Source: Candidatus Poribacteria bacterium (GTDB lineage Bacteria; Poribacteria; WGA-4E; WGA-3G). From it: a stretch of 64,000 bases of DNA. The stretch is from assembly GCA_028824125.1 (NCBI GenBank), contig JAPPES010000005.1, forward strand, positions 51,104 through 115,103, given 5' to 3'. Under the pieces are notes generated by a model. It worked only from the letters and a program-made list of their open reading frames with translations, made no database searches and had not been told where the DNA came from. Of the stretch, positions 1 through 8,889 are shown in pieces; within the stretch, counting starts at the first letter, position 1, and each line of letters begins with the position of its first letter. Made by a program: the position numbers and the translations under genes.

Positions 1-1101
1 AACAACAAGCGCGGCGTTATCAGCCTGCCGACAGGTGCAGGTAAGACATTCATCGCGGTTCTGCTCATCGCGGATACGCAACGGCCAACGCTCGTGCATG
101 TGCCGACAATTGATTTGATGCACCAATGGTACGAAGTGCTAAAAGAACATTTTGGAGAGGAGGTTGGGCTTTACGGTGGTGGACAACACGAATTACAAGA
201 CCTCACCGTGACAACATATCAATCCGCAGTCATGCATGCACCTCACTACGGGAATCGGTTCGGGTTCGCCATTTTTGACGAATGCCACCACCTACCGGGT
301 GACCAATATCAATACGCGGCAATCAGTAGTATTGCCCCTTTCCGTTTAGGGTTGACAGCTACGCCCGAGCGCGTTGATGGAAAAGAGAGTAGGCTTTATG
401 CGCTTGTGGGTGAATGTTGTTATGAAGCACAGGTGCAGGAACTTTCTGGGAAAACGCTCTCCGAATATCGTGTCGTTACGATTGCTGTTGATATGGAAGA
501 CACGGAACGGATTCAGTATGAAGAAGCACGCCGAACTTATTTGAACTTCCTTAAGAAAGCACAAATCAACATGGGATCGCCTCGCGGATGGCAAACATTT
601 CTGTGGAAATCCTCACAATCTGAAGAGGGACGGACTGCTTTCAAAGCGTATCTCACACAGAAGCAGCTCAGTTTCGCCTCCGCCGCAAAACAGGAGTGGG
701 TGTGGAAACTGATTCAACGGCATCATGGCGATCGTATCCTTATTTTTACACAAGATAATGACACGGCATATCAGATAGGGACGCGTTTTTTTCTGCCTGT
801 GCTAACGCATCAAACAAAACTGAAAGAGCGGAACGCCTTTTTGAACGGATTTCGGGATGGCACATTTTCTGTCCTTGTTACCTCCAAAGTGTTGAATGAG
901 GGCGTAGATGTGCCGGAAGCGAATGTCGCTATTATTGTTTCAGGGAGTGGGAGTGTGCGTGAGCATGTGCAGCGGTTAGGACGTATCCTCCGCAAACGTG
1001 AGGGCAAACAAGCTGTGCTTTACGAACTTATTTCTAAACAGACCAGCGAACAGTTTGTTAACAAACGGCGAAGACAACACCACGCGTACCAAACAAGGTA
1101 G
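1..1101 (+). CDS. XPB/SSL2-type superfamily 2 DNA helicase (5' end outside window)
   Basis: The reading frame is open from base 1, so the gene starts upstream of the window; 366 residues are visible. It is an ATP-dependent DNA helicase/translocase of the SF2 XPB group. Visible motifs are Walker A (LPTGAGKT, about residues 9-16), the DECH box (about 93-96), GLTATPERVDG shortly after, and the helicase C motifs with NEGVDVPEA and the arginine-finger stretch RLGRILRKR near the C-terminus. The internal GTG at base 94 is not the start, because Walker A lies before it. The next gene, 53 bp downstream on the same strand, is a DUF790/Bax1 nuclease. That pairing is the archaeal XPB-Bax1 arrangement and points to nucleotide-excision-type DNA repair. 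A generic type III restriction-like helicase is the alternative; the neighbour makes XPB the better call. Confidence 0.85.
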   Translation, partial: NNKRGVISLPTGAGKTFIAVLLIADTQRPTLVHVPTIDLMHQWYEVLKEHFGEEVGLYGGGQHELQDLTVTTYQSAVMHAPHYGNRFGFAIFDECHHLPGDQYQYAAISSIAPFRLGLTATPERVDGKESRLYALVGECCYEAQVQELSGKTLSEYRVVTIAVDMEDTERIQYEEARRTYLNFLKKAQINMGSPRGWQTFLWKSSQSEEGRTAFKAYLTQKQLSFASAAKQEWVWKLIQRHHGDRILIFTQDNDTAYQIGTRFFLPVLTHQTKLKERNAFLNGFRDGTFSVLVTSKVLNEGVDVPEANVAIIVSGSGSVREHVQRLGRILRKREGKQAVLYELISKQTSEQFVNKRRRQHHAYQTR

Positions 1102-1111
1102 CAGATACATT

Positions 1112-1136
1112 ATCGGGGTTAAAAACCCCTCCTACA
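1112..1136. repeat. Short palindromic repeat (GGGGTT...AACCCC family) between the helicase and its nuclease partner
   Basis: The core GGGGTTaaaAACCCC is followed by TCCTACA. The same unit recurs near 21081-21105, 45601-45630, 48861-48890, 50215-50304 (several copies) and 52043-52072. Here it sits in the 53 bp between two co-directional genes, so it would form a hairpin inside the operon message. Confidence 0.7.
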
Positions 1137-1154
1137 GAATAGAATTAGAAGGCT

Positions 1155-2402
1155 ATGCTTACCAAAGACCTACTCCGATACAAAATTCAGAACGGACAGA
1201 TCTATCCTCAATTTGTAAAACCTACTGATAGTCAATTGTTGGCAATTGCCGAACAATTAATTTCTGTCTTTGAAGAATCTACGGATAAAGCACGGTCAAC
1301 ATTATTAGAGGCGAGTAAACATGTTATTGATAGCACACCAGGCACACCTTTAGTCAAGCGTGGACTTGAAAAACTGCTATTAGATAGAACCGAGTTTGAC
1401 ACTGCACCTAACGAAGAACTGATTGCGTTTCGGCAAAAACTTTTCACAGAGACGAGTCGCCTGCTTTCACAAGAACAGTTGCAGGATTATGCGGACTACC
1501 AGCAGAAAGTCGAACAGATAGTTCGAAACGAAGGGCTACCAGAGGGAACAGCGTTAGGGGATAGACTCTATGCAGATCTGCCAAGTTGTCAGCCAATTTT
1601 GTCTTTCAAAACACTTTCTGCTGAGCATTTACTGCATCGTTATAACACTGCACAGGTACAAGGCTTGCTTTTGCATTGTAATTCCCTCACTTTAAATCTC
1701 ACCGATTCCATGACAGCCGAACTGCGTCAGCTGTTCAAATATCTAAGATTTAACCAACTCCTCTCCACAATTCGGAAAGAGAGAGTAGAAAACGAGGATC
1801 TGTTTCAGATTACAGTAGACGGACCGCTCAACCTGTTTTACAAAACGAAGCGATACGGCATGAATCTGGCGAACTTTTTTGTTGCCGTGTTGCATCAACC
1901 GAAATGGGAACTCACGGCGGAGGTTCAGTTTCGAAATAAAAGACGTTCTCGGTTATATCTCAATGAATCGTGTGGGATAAAACCGATTTCACAACAATTT
2001 CTTGCCTATATTCCTGAAGATATTCAACTCTTTCAAGAGATGCTCCACAACAAAACAGCTGATTGGCAGATTCATCCAGGTAGCCAGTTTCTACCTTTAC
2101 CGGGAGATTTCTACTGTTTTCCAGATTATCAATTGATGCATACCAGCGGTGTAGAAGTAGCGATTGAATTATTTCATCCGTGGCACCAAGGTCATCTGCT
2201 TGCGCGTCTCAACACACTTGCCGAACAGACCGATACTCGCCTTATCCTTGGTGTTTCAAAGGAATTGGAGAAAAAACCGATAATCGCGGAGGCATTGGAA
2301 GCTTCTACGTATTTCTCAAAGTTCGGTTTTACTTTCCGCGATGTGCCAACGATGGGGACATTGCTTCCTATTTTGAAATCACTTGTTGACATTGACCGTT
2401 AA
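1155..2402 (+). CDS. DUF790 family nuclease, Bax1-like partner of XPB helicase
   Basis: A 415-residue protein whose opening, MLTKDLLRYKIQNGQIYPQF, is typical of the DUF790 family. The family includes archaeal Bax1, a structure-specific nuclease that binds XPB and cuts near the bubble the helicase opens. The C-terminal quarter carries a PD-(D/E)xK-like core: PDY at about 323-325, followed by VEVAIELFHPW at 333-343, with D324, E334 and E338 as candidate metal ligands. It lies 53 bp after the XPB-like helicase on the same strand, separated only by a palindromic repeat, so the two are probably co-transcribed. Function is inferred from family and neighbour; assignment to DUF790 rests on recognition of the N-terminal pattern and the nuclease core. 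Confidence 0.8.
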   Translation: MLTKDLLRYKIQNGQIYPQFVKPTDSQLLAIAEQLISVFEESTDKARSTLLEASKHVIDSTPGTPLVKRGLEKLLLDRTEFDTAPNEELIAFRQKLFTETSRLLSQEQLQDYADYQQKVEQIVRNEGLPEGTALGDRLYADLPSCQPILSFKTLSAEHLLHRYNTAQVQGLLLHCNSLTLNLTDSMTAELRQLFKYLRFNQLLSTIRKERVENEDLFQITVDGPLNLFYKTKRYGMNLANFFVAVLHQPKWELTAEVQFRNKRRSRLYLNESCGIKPISQQFLAYIPEDIQLFQEMLHNKTADWQIHPGSQFLPLPGDFYCFPDYQLMHTSGVEVAIELFHPWHQGHLLARLNTLAEQTDTRLILGVSKELEKKPIIAEALEASTYFSKFGFTFRDVPTMGTLLPILKSLVDIDR

Positions 2403-2464
2403 GCAGATACAGAACCCAATCTAAAACAGTTGTAATCGGTCTTGATTAACACCCTGGATTTTGG

Positions 2465-2627
2465 TACAATAAATCCAAGTTGCTACTATGTAGCACAATC
2501 TATTAGATTGTGCTTGTGCGGACACAATCTAAATTGTACGGAATCTTGCGAAAGATGGATTATTCTCTATAAAAAACGGTGTTTGCAGGTCTAAAATCTT
2601 ATAGATGGCAATTTGAGTTACAATAAA
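2465..2627. mobile_element. MITE-like element, family 1 (copy a)
   Basis: About 160 bp bounded by imperfect terminal inverted repeats: TACAATAAATCCAAGTTGCT on the left and its degenerate complement ATGGCAATTTGAGTTACAAT on the right. Inside is a palindromic cargo unit (CACAATCTATTAGATTGTG). It fills the gap between the DUF790 gene and the AAA-nuclease gene; the right end lies 31 bp before the latter's start. TTGATT at 2442 followed after 17 bp by TACAAT, at the left tip, also makes a promoter-like pair. Family copies are at 48777 and 51940. There is no coding capacity. Confidence 0.6.
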
Positions 2628-2657
2628 GGCGAACAGTGCCGATGATCAGGAAAGAAA

Positions 2658-4241
2658 ATGAGATATTTTGAAACCCGGGGCCCCGTCAATCCACAGAAGA
2701 ATTACGTCGTTTCACGCTCAGAAGCGACCGCTGATTTCATTGAACGCATCAAAAATGGCAGATATATCGTTCTTTATGCGCCGCGTCAGACTGGCAAAAC
2801 TACCTTTTTCCGTCGCGCGCTTGACACGCTTTCAACAGAAGATCCGAACTACTTCCCAATTCAATTAGATTTCCAAATACTGCGCAACCTTTCTCCTAAT
2901 GTTTTTTACGAACGGTTCTATGAGCTGGTCCGTGGTCAAATAGAAACTGTTTTACGCCAGCGTGGAAAGAACGCATCCGAGGAACTAACGCAATTTTTGG
3001 AGCATACACAACTTACCGACTCTTTTTCAATGCTGCAATTCTTTAAACAGCTTGAAAATTTACTTGGAAATTCACATGTTGTGGTTCTTATAGACGAATT
3101 CGATGGCATTCCAGAAACAGTTGTCAGTGATTTTCTCTATACGCTACGTCACATCTATCTTTCTAATGAACTTCATTGCCCATATAGTGTCGGCATCGTC
3201 GGTGTCAAAAGTATTACGCAGTTAAACTATGACCGATCAATTTCGCCATTCAATATCCAAGATGATTTCAACTTATCTAATTTCACGCTTGAACAAGTGC
3301 AGGAACTGCTATCGCAGTATACCGAAGAAGCTGGACAAACTTTCAACCCAGAAGTAATTGAAATGTTGCATAGACAGACAGGCGGGCAACCCTTTCTCGT
3401 TAATCGGTTTGCACAGATTCTTACAGAGGAATCAGATATCCCGAAAACCGAGCCAATTCGTATGGAACACTTTCTAACGGCACACACAAAAATCGTTCAA
3501 GAAGGGAATGTCAACATTCAGCATCTGATTACCAATGTCCGTAGAGAACCGCGCTTTAGAAGCATCCTCATGAAGATCGCTGCTTATGAGGGCGGGGTGG
3601 CCTTCAATCCCTACGATGACGTCATGAATGAACTTGCCATTTATGGTGTCATCACAAAAGGCACAGGTAACTTGTGTGAGATTGTCAACCCAATTTATCA
3701 GCAGTGCATCTTGCTGACATTTAGACCGCTATTTAATGGACTTGAACACGATTACTTTCCAGAAGACACCGATTTTGAGGATTACCTTACCCCTACTGGA
3801 CATATTGATTTAGAACGGCTCCTTGATAATTTCAGCAACTTTATCGCTCGCGTCGGCTTTCGGATACTCCAAGTGCCAGACACACCACAAGAATTCGTCG
3901 GGCAGGACCTACTTTACACCTACCTTGACCAGTTTGTCAGAATTGTACGCGGTGCCATGTATCTTGAAGTGCAAACAGGACGTGGCAGAATCGATCTCGT
4001 GATCTTTCACAGTGGACGGAAATATATTGTGGAAACAAAGATATGGGAAGGTGAAAAACGTTATCAAGCAGGTAAAAAACAACTTATGACATATCTCAAA
4101 TTAGAACAAGCAGTAGAAGGTTACTACGTTGTCTTTGATCATCGCGAGAACCCTACGCCACTCGTTGAATCAGAAACAGAGGGAGATGTGAGGATACGTA
4201 GTTACGTGATCCCTGTAATACAGGAACGCCCTTCATCATGA
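2658..4241 (+). CDS. AAA-like ATPase with C-terminal PD-(D/E)xK nuclease domain
   Basis: A 527-residue two-domain protein. The N-terminal half is a P-loop ATPase of the AAA_35/AAA-ATPase-like kind: Walker A APRQTGKTT at 41-49, Walker B VVVLIDEFDG at 141-150, and a winged-helix-like section to about 350. The C-terminal 90 residues hold a PD-(D/E)xK-type core: GRGRIDLVI with D446, then YIVETKIW with the ETK triad at 459-461 and a conserved Q. Proteins of this design are widespread, often multicopy and often next to defence or repair genes, but their biochemical role is poorly known. The start is supported by an AGGAAAG ribosome site. A MITE-like element lies immediately upstream and probably supplies or interrupts the promoter. 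Domain calls are firm; the biological role is unknown. Confidence 0.8.
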   Translation: MRYFETRGPVNPQKNYVVSRSEATADFIERIKNGRYIVLYAPRQTGKTTFFRRALDTLSTEDPNYFPIQLDFQILRNLSPNVFYERFYELVRGQIETVLRQRGKNASEELTQFLEHTQLTDSFSMLQFFKQLENLLGNSHVVVLIDEFDGIPETVVSDFLYTLRHIYLSNELHCPYSVGIVGVKSITQLNYDRSISPFNIQDDFNLSNFTLEQVQELLSQYTEEAGQTFNPEVIEMLHRQTGGQPFLVNRFAQILTEESDIPKTEPIRMEHFLTAHTKIVQEGNVNIQHLITNVRREPRFRSILMKIAAYEGGVAFNPYDDVMNELAIYGVITKGTGNLCEIVNPIYQQCILLTFRPLFNGLEHDYFPEDTDFEDYLTPTGHIDLERLLDNFSNFIARVGFRILQVPDTPQEFVGQDLLYTYLDQFVRIVRGAMYLEVQTGRGRIDLVIFHSGRKYIVETKIWEGEKRYQAGKKQLMTYLKLEQAVEGYYVVFDHRENPTPLVESETEGDVRIRSYVIPVIQERPSS

Positions 4242-4343
4242 TTTTGGTAGATTCAGGAATCTTCTTGTCAAAATTATAAGAGTCTGTTAGTATTTCTACA
4301 CAGATGCTTGACCTTTATACATCAAAATAAATAGGAGACGGAC

Positions 4344-4766
4344 ATGGCAATATTTTTACATACACGGGTTCGCGTCAGCGACCTTGATCATTCTATTAAA
4401 TGGTATTGTGACCATCTGGGATTCAAAGTTTTGAGTCGAAGCGATAAATCCCCTGCGGGCAACCAAATCGTGCATCTTGAACTTCCGGGCAATGCTCACA
4501 CTTTGGAGTTAACCTATTCACCCGATTTTGATCTACAGGTACAGGAAGACTTGATGCATTTCGCTATCGGTGTTCCCGATATTGTCGAATTTTGCGATGG
4601 CTTGGAGAAAGCAGGATTGGAGATTTGGCCAGATGAATGGCGCAAGCAATTTACCTCCGGTGGAATGAAGATGGCTTTTATCACCGATCCAGACGGTTAT
4701 GAAGTTGAACTGTTGGAACGCAAAGACACTTCAGGGGATCCGCTTGATGTTCTTGAAGAATCTTAA
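4344..4766 (+). CDS. VOC family protein (glyoxalase-like metalloenzyme fold)
   Basis: A 140-residue protein, the usual length for a single-polypeptide vicinal-oxygen-chelate member. It begins HTRVRVSDLDHSIKWYCDHLGF, the classic glyoxalase I opening beta-alpha unit. The second half has MHFAIGVPDI and ends with FITDPDGYEVELLER. The likely metal ligands are H7 at the start, a glutamate in the HLELPG/LELTY region, H of MHFA and E of YEVELLE. It resembles lactoylglutathione lyase, but substrate cannot be read from sequence. A GGAGACGG ribosome site precedes the ATG. It stands alone with an AT-rich leader. Confidence 0.8.
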   Translation: MAIFLHTRVRVSDLDHSIKWYCDHLGFKVLSRSDKSPAGNQIVHLELPGNAHTLELTYSPDFDLQVQEDLMHFAIGVPDIVEFCDGLEKAGLEIWPDEWRKQFTSGGMKMAFITDPDGYEVELLERKDTSGDPLDVLEES

Positions 4767-4870
4767 TCTGTGGTGAAATATTAACATCCGCTGGATAGGC
4801 GCGCTTTGATGAGGTTTAAGTTTTTAACTCGGTAATTTTTTGTCCGCGCAAGGCAGGTGTACCCTTTGCT

Positions 4871-4892
4871 GGCGAGGTTTCCTAACCTCGCT
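4871..4892. repeat. Palindromic repeat GCGAGGTT/AACCTCGC
   Basis: Perfect 8-bp arms (4872-4879 and 4884-4891) around TTCC-type spacer. It lies between the convergent VOC and M55 genes and may act as a bidirectional terminator. The unit recurs near 41650, 45230 and 45710, and as part of larger elements at 14326, 14536 and 63945. Confidence 0.6.
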
Positions 4893-4946
4893 AAAGGACC
4901 GAATTTATTTTAATCTTCATGTAAGCGCGCCGTTGAAAACAAAGTT

Positions 4947-5762
4947 TTAGACATAAGGCCAGAACTGGTTCCACGCTGTCATCCAATCCTTTGCACGGCT
5001 CTCAGCGGTGACAGGTCCTGTTATTTCAACGCCGGGTCGTCCTTTGAAGTCTGCAAGTTTATCTACACTTGAGACTTCAATTTTGATTGTTGTGGGTTGA
5101 GCAGGTAGGTATGGTCGCACCTTTGTTAAATCCGAAAGCGCGTCTTTAGTGGCGTCTTCTATCATCTGGCGGGCACGTATGGGCGGGATATGTCTTGCGC
5201 TGTATCGACTGAGTCCTTTCTTAACAGCTACTGTCGGCAAGTTATCCCCGAGCAGTTCTTTGGCTTCTCTACACACTGCTGTATCGCCTGTAACAAGCGC
5301 GATAGGAACACCATAGTGTCCGTTGAGTGCCGCGTTTACGCCGGTTTCTCCAACGAGATCGTCATTGAACCAAAGATTCCGGTATCGAACGGTAGAAATA
5401 GTATGACACAACACACCATCGGGGGTGCCACTTCGGGCATGCATCCCGATGAGCAAACACGCGTCACATCCATCTTTCCACATGTCGTCAAACCGTCCCC
5501 ATCCATGATGTGCCACCCATTCACAATCTGGATGTATTTTGTCTGGAATAAGCGAATTAAATGTCCAGCCTTGTCCGGCGCCGTGGCAATCCACAACGAC
5601 GATCTCCGTTGCGCCAGCGGCTTTAGCACCGCGTACAGCAGCGTTAATTTCTTCAGTGTAGAGGAGTCTGCCCTCTTCAAACATTGCAGCACCACCATCA
5701 ACCTGATCCCACACAACGATGCCGCTTACGCCCTCCATATCGGACATAATCAATACTCTCAC
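4947..5762 (-). CDS. M55 family zinc D-aminopeptidase (DppA-like)
   Basis: A GTG start at 5762 is chosen over the upstream ATG at 5816 because a good AGAGGTGA ribosome site lies 8 nt before it. With that start, D8, E10 and H60 fall exactly at the positions known for the zinc ligands of DppA. H108 and E139 are the probable remaining ligands and H120 the catalytic histidine. The product is 271 residues, close to the family norm of about 270. Family members release D-amino acids from the N-terminus of peptides such as D-Ala-D-Ala and related dipeptides. It is encoded alone, divergent from the MATE gene, in the cytoplasm (no signal peptide). Confidence 0.88.
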   Translation of the reverse strand: MRVLIMSDMEGVSGIVVWDQVDGGAAMFEEGRLLYTEEINAAVRGAKAAGATEIVVVDCHGAGQGWTFNSLIPDKIHPDCEWVAHHGWGRFDDMWKDGCDACLLIGMHARSGTPDGVLCHTISTVRYRNLWFNDDLVGETGVNAALNGHYGVPIALVTGDTAVCREAKELLGDNLPTVAVKKGLSRYSARHIPPIRARQMIEDATKDALSDLTKVRPYLPAQPTTIKIEVSSVDKLADFKGRPGVEITGPVTAESRAKDWMTAWNQFWPYV

Positions 5763-5904
5763 TATATGATTCACCTCTTTTTTTAAGATTGTGTGTTTTG
5801 TTTGAGTATAAATCAATCGCTTTTTAAATTCAAGGGTAAATTTAGATCACCAAAGTTAGGAGCGGTGACAAGGAAATTGCCTACAGCATAGCAGTAAGGA
5901 TGTA

Positions 5905-7293
5905 ATGAATAAAACACAGGGTGATTTAACTCAAGGTAATCTTCTCCGCCATCTGTTACAACTTGCAGTGCCGATAACGTTTGGTTATATTCTTCAAGAC
6001 GCGTTCAATATCGTTGATATGATTTTTGTTGGCAGATTAGGACCTGCTGCAATCGCAGCCGTTGGTGTGAGCGGTAATTTGCTCCGGTTAATTGCAGTTT
6101 TTTCTCTCGGTATTTCAACAGGCGCGGGGATTATGGTGGCGCAGTATCTTGGCGCAAGAAATCACGCCCAAGCCGGATACGTAGCGATGCAGGCTATCCT
6201 ACTTGCTTTTTTCTTTGCTATCGGCATCGGTATTGTTGGCTACCCATTAGCAGAATTTGGTTTGCGCGCTGTCCGAACAATAGACTCAGATGTGATACAG
6301 TTCGGCATAACTTACATGCAAATAATACTTGTCGGCATCAGCACAATGTTTTTGTCAATGACGCTCAGCTCAATCTTCCGGGCAGGCGGCGATGCCGTCA
6401 CGCCGATGGTTGTGTTAATTTTATCCACACTGATTAACATTGTACTTGACCCATTGTTAATCTTTGGACTTTGGAAATTCCCGAAATTAGGTGTAGCAGG
6501 TTCAGCGTATGCAACGCTCATCGGCAGAGGGGTCGGTGTCATTATTCTACTTTTTCTATGTTTCAGTGGACGCGCGCCAATATCGTTACGAAACGTCCAA
6601 TTTCGCGCAGACCTCGTAGAAATGCTTGACATTTTAAGGTTAGGCGTTTATAGTTCTATGCAAGGGTTCTGGCGGCATTTATCTCGTCTCGGTTTCCTTT
6701 GGGTGTTAGGTCCTTACGGTAAAAATGTAGTTGCTGCCTATACGGTTTGCATGCGCCTCCGAATATTCGTTATGAACCCCGGTTTTGGCATTGCGAATGC
6801 TGTTGCACCTGTGGTCGGGCAGAATTTAGGCGCGAACCAGATAGAAAGAGCAGAAAAATCAACCCGGATGGGAAATATATTAGGCACAACGGTCATGGCG
6901 GGTATTGGCGCACTATTTCTCATCTTTCCGCAGATATTTATTCAAATTTTCTCTAATGACGCAGAAGTTATAAAAATTGGATCCGTTTACCTACAGTTTC
7001 TGTCGCTCACATTTGGATTTATAGCGTTTTCTTTAGTGTTAGGCAAGGCACTTAACGGTGCTGGTGATACCTTTTCACCGATGATTATCACGCTCGCTGC
7101 CCAGATGGGAGTAGGCTTGGGACTTGTTATTCTATTATCACACTTTATCGGATTAAAAGGGGTTTGGATCGGAATTGCTCTTTCAAATGTGGTACAAGGT
7201 GCCGCCATGTGGCTTTGGTACCGCACCGGCAGATGGAAAACAATAAAGATTATTAAAAATGGTAGTAAAAGTCCTACCAGAAAGGTAGTTTGA
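5905..7293 (+). CDS. MATE family cation-coupled efflux transporter (NorM/DinF-like)
   Basis: A 462-residue inner-membrane protein with about 12 hydrophobic helices in two homologous halves. It opens with LLQLAVPITFGYILQDAFNI, including the VP motif of helix 1 and the helix-2 pattern NIVDMIFVGRLGP typical of MATE carriers. Proteins of this family exchange sodium or protons for organic cations or drugs; substrate is not predictable here. AAGGA lies 6 nt before the ATG. Its stop is followed after one base by the ATG of the rhodanese gene, so the two form an operon. The C-terminus is basic and cytosolic. Confidence 0.9.
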   Translation: MNKTQGDLTQGNLLRHLLQLAVPITFGYILQDAFNIVDMIFVGRLGPAAIAAVGVSGNLLRLIAVFSLGISTGAGIMVAQYLGARNHAQAGYVAMQAILLAFFFAIGIGIVGYPLAEFGLRAVRTIDSDVIQFGITYMQIILVGISTMFLSMTLSSIFRAGGDAVTPMVVLILSTLINIVLDPLLIFGLWKFPKLGVAGSAYATLIGRGVGVIILLFLCFSGRAPISLRNVQFRADLVEMLDILRLGVYSSMQGFWRHLSRLGFLWVLGPYGKNVVAAYTVCMRLRIFVMNPGFGIANAVAPVVGQNLGANQIERAEKSTRMGNILGTTVMAGIGALFLIFPQIFIQIFSNDAEVIKIGSVYLQFLSLTFGFIAFSLVLGKALNGAGDTFSPMIITLAAQMGVGLGLVILLSHFIGLKGVWIGIALSNVVQGAAMWLWYRTGRWKTIKIIKNGSKSPTRKVV

Positions 7294-7294
7294 A

Positions 7295-8131
7295 ATGGCG
7301 TACAAAGGTTATGCAAATCCTCAACTCGTAATTTCAGTTGAGGAATTGAAAAGCAATCTTGATGATGAATCGTATTGTATCGTTGATACGCGTCCAACGC
7401 ATGAATATATAAGCGGACATATTCCAGGGGCGCTTCACCTTGATCTGTTCGGCTTGAGCCTCATCAACACTCGGAAAGAGATGTTTGACACTTTTATGTG
7501 GATGATAGCGTACCTGTTCCAACAAAGAGGTCTTGATCCAGCAAAAACAATTATATGGTATGAAGATATTTCAGGGACGAAGGCATCTCGCGGTCTCTGG
7601 TTTTGCGAGTATTTGGGACATTCCAAAACCCGTGTGTTAGATGGTGGGTATAAAGCATGGATAGCAGCAGGCGGACCGGTCAGTACAGAAGGCGTAGTAC
7701 CCCCCAACGTATCGGAATTTCCGATAGAAGCAAAGCATGAAACGCACATGGATGCGGATATGATTCATGCCTCACTAAACCAAGAAGATTTCATTCCTTT
7801 GGACACACGCACAGATGATGAACACTACGGTAGAGTCGCCCGCGCAGAACGCGCAGGTGCAATTCCAAGTTCAATTCATATAGAATGGGTCAACAACCTT
7901 GATGAAACTGGTGCATTCAAACCTGCTGATAAACTCCGAGAGATGTATGCTGCAGCAGGCATCACACCGGAAAAGCAGGTAATGTGTTACTGACAGGGTG
8001 GGTACCGTTCTTCCCAAACCTATTTGGCGTTGCGGCTTATCGGTTATACGAGGGTAAGCAACTACATCGGGTCTTGGAAAGAATGGGGAGACCGGCTGGA
8101 TTTGCCGGTTGAAATTCCTGAGGAAGGCTAA
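7295..8131 (+). CDS. Two-domain thiosulfate/3-mercaptopyruvate sulfurtransferase (rhodanese), probable selenoprotein with in-frame TGA at the catalytic residue
   Basis: The frame runs 278 codons if the TGA at 7991-7993 (codon 233) is read through. The N-terminal rhodanese domain (about 8-125) has an inactive loop (WYEDISGTKASRG, Asp at the catalytic place), as usual in this family. The C-terminal domain (about 145-270) reaches VMCY-TGA-QGGYRSSQ, and the downstream frame YLALRLIGYTRVSNYIGSWK continues the family perfectly to a TAA at 8129-8131. In homologues this loop is YCQGG, so the TGA stands at the active-site cysteine that carries the persulfide. Selenocysteine is the likely residue. No convincing GG-loop SECIS was found by eye; weak stems are TGGG/CCCA at 7999-8016 and CCAAA/TTTGG at 8014-8027. 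It forms an operon with the MATE gene (1-bp gap) and is convergent with the hydrolase 9 bp beyond. Confidence 0.8.
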
Positions 8132-8140
8132 TTGGAACAA

Positions 8141-8878
8141 TTATGAAAATGTTTCCACAAATTTAATGCAGATATCAGACACCGCCTCCGGATATTCATG
8201 TGGTAGATAGTGTCCTGCATTAGGTACCCATATTACCTTAATATTGGGGTTAGGTGGGATGCGTAACTTCTGCTCCGTCAATTTATTCTTACCCATCTCA
8301 CCAAATACCTCATAGATAGGAATGCATGCCTGTTTAAGATAAACATAAGCGTCAAAATCTTGGACAGATGTCCAAAAACTTTCCCAGACATTCGGTTTAA
8401 AGCGGTTCCGTGTCTTTTCAGCTTTCTGCTGAATACTTGTCCTTTCTGTTTGGGAGAGCGCACCGTAAAACCTGCCTGTGTCAAAAGCACTACCAGCAGA
8501 TGAAAGACTTGTCCACCCCTCAAGCAAAACAAGTCCAGCAACACAAGATGAACGTTTTGCCACTTCCATTGCAACCATACCACCAAGGCTATGCCCAACG
8601 AGTATTACTTCCTGAATCCCGATTGAATTGACAAGGTGTAGAACATCGTTAGCAAGGTGAGTTAATGTAAACGGTTCAGTGGGGACACTGCTCTGCCCAT
8701 GTCCACGAAAATCAAACGTAATCAAACGTTGGTTCTGTGGTAATTTCTCAGTTACAGATGTCCAATCCGCTGAATCACATCCTGTCCCATGCAAGAAAAG
8801 CAAAGACTTACCTGAACCACCAGTATCCGAGTAAGCCATTTCTCCCCAATCTGTGGTAAGGGTTGTTGCGCTTGCCAT
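8141..8878 (-). CDS. Alpha/beta hydrolase
   Basis: A 245-residue single-domain alpha/beta-hydrolase-fold enzyme. The oxyanion-hole motif FLHGTG is at 28-33, DFRGHGQS at 56-63, the nucleophile elbow VGHSLGG at 94-100 (Ser97), and the catalytic histidine is in NAGHYLPHE near the C-terminus. It most resembles small esterases or C-C hydrolases; substrate is unknown. It is 11 bp downstream of moeA on the same strand, so probably in the same transcript, although there is no obvious functional link to molybdopterin synthesis. Confidence 0.88.
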   Translation of the reverse strand: MASATTLTTDWGEMAYSDTGGSGKSLLFLHGTGCDSADWTSVTEKLPQNQRLITFDFRGHGQSSVPTEPFTLTHLANDVLHLVNSIGIQEVILVGHSLGGMVAMEVAKRSSCVAGLVLLEGWTSLSSAGSAFDTGRFYGALSQTERTSIQQKAEKTRNRFKPNVWESFWTSVQDFDAYVYLKQACIPIYEVFGEMGKNKLTEQKLRIPPNPNIKVIWVPNAGHYLPHEYPEAVSDICIKFVETFS

Positions 8879-8889
8879 AGCAGTCTTAT

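Noticed and set aside
5190..5786. 198-codon plus-strand ORF opposite the M55 gene
   Set aside because: No recognisable protein features or ribosome site; the opposite strand has a complete enzyme with known metal ligands.
7295..7993. Rhodanese ending at the TGA as a truncated 232-residue protein or pseudogene
   Set aside because: Coding resumes in the same frame with family-conserved residues to a proper stop; no frameshift or decay is seen.
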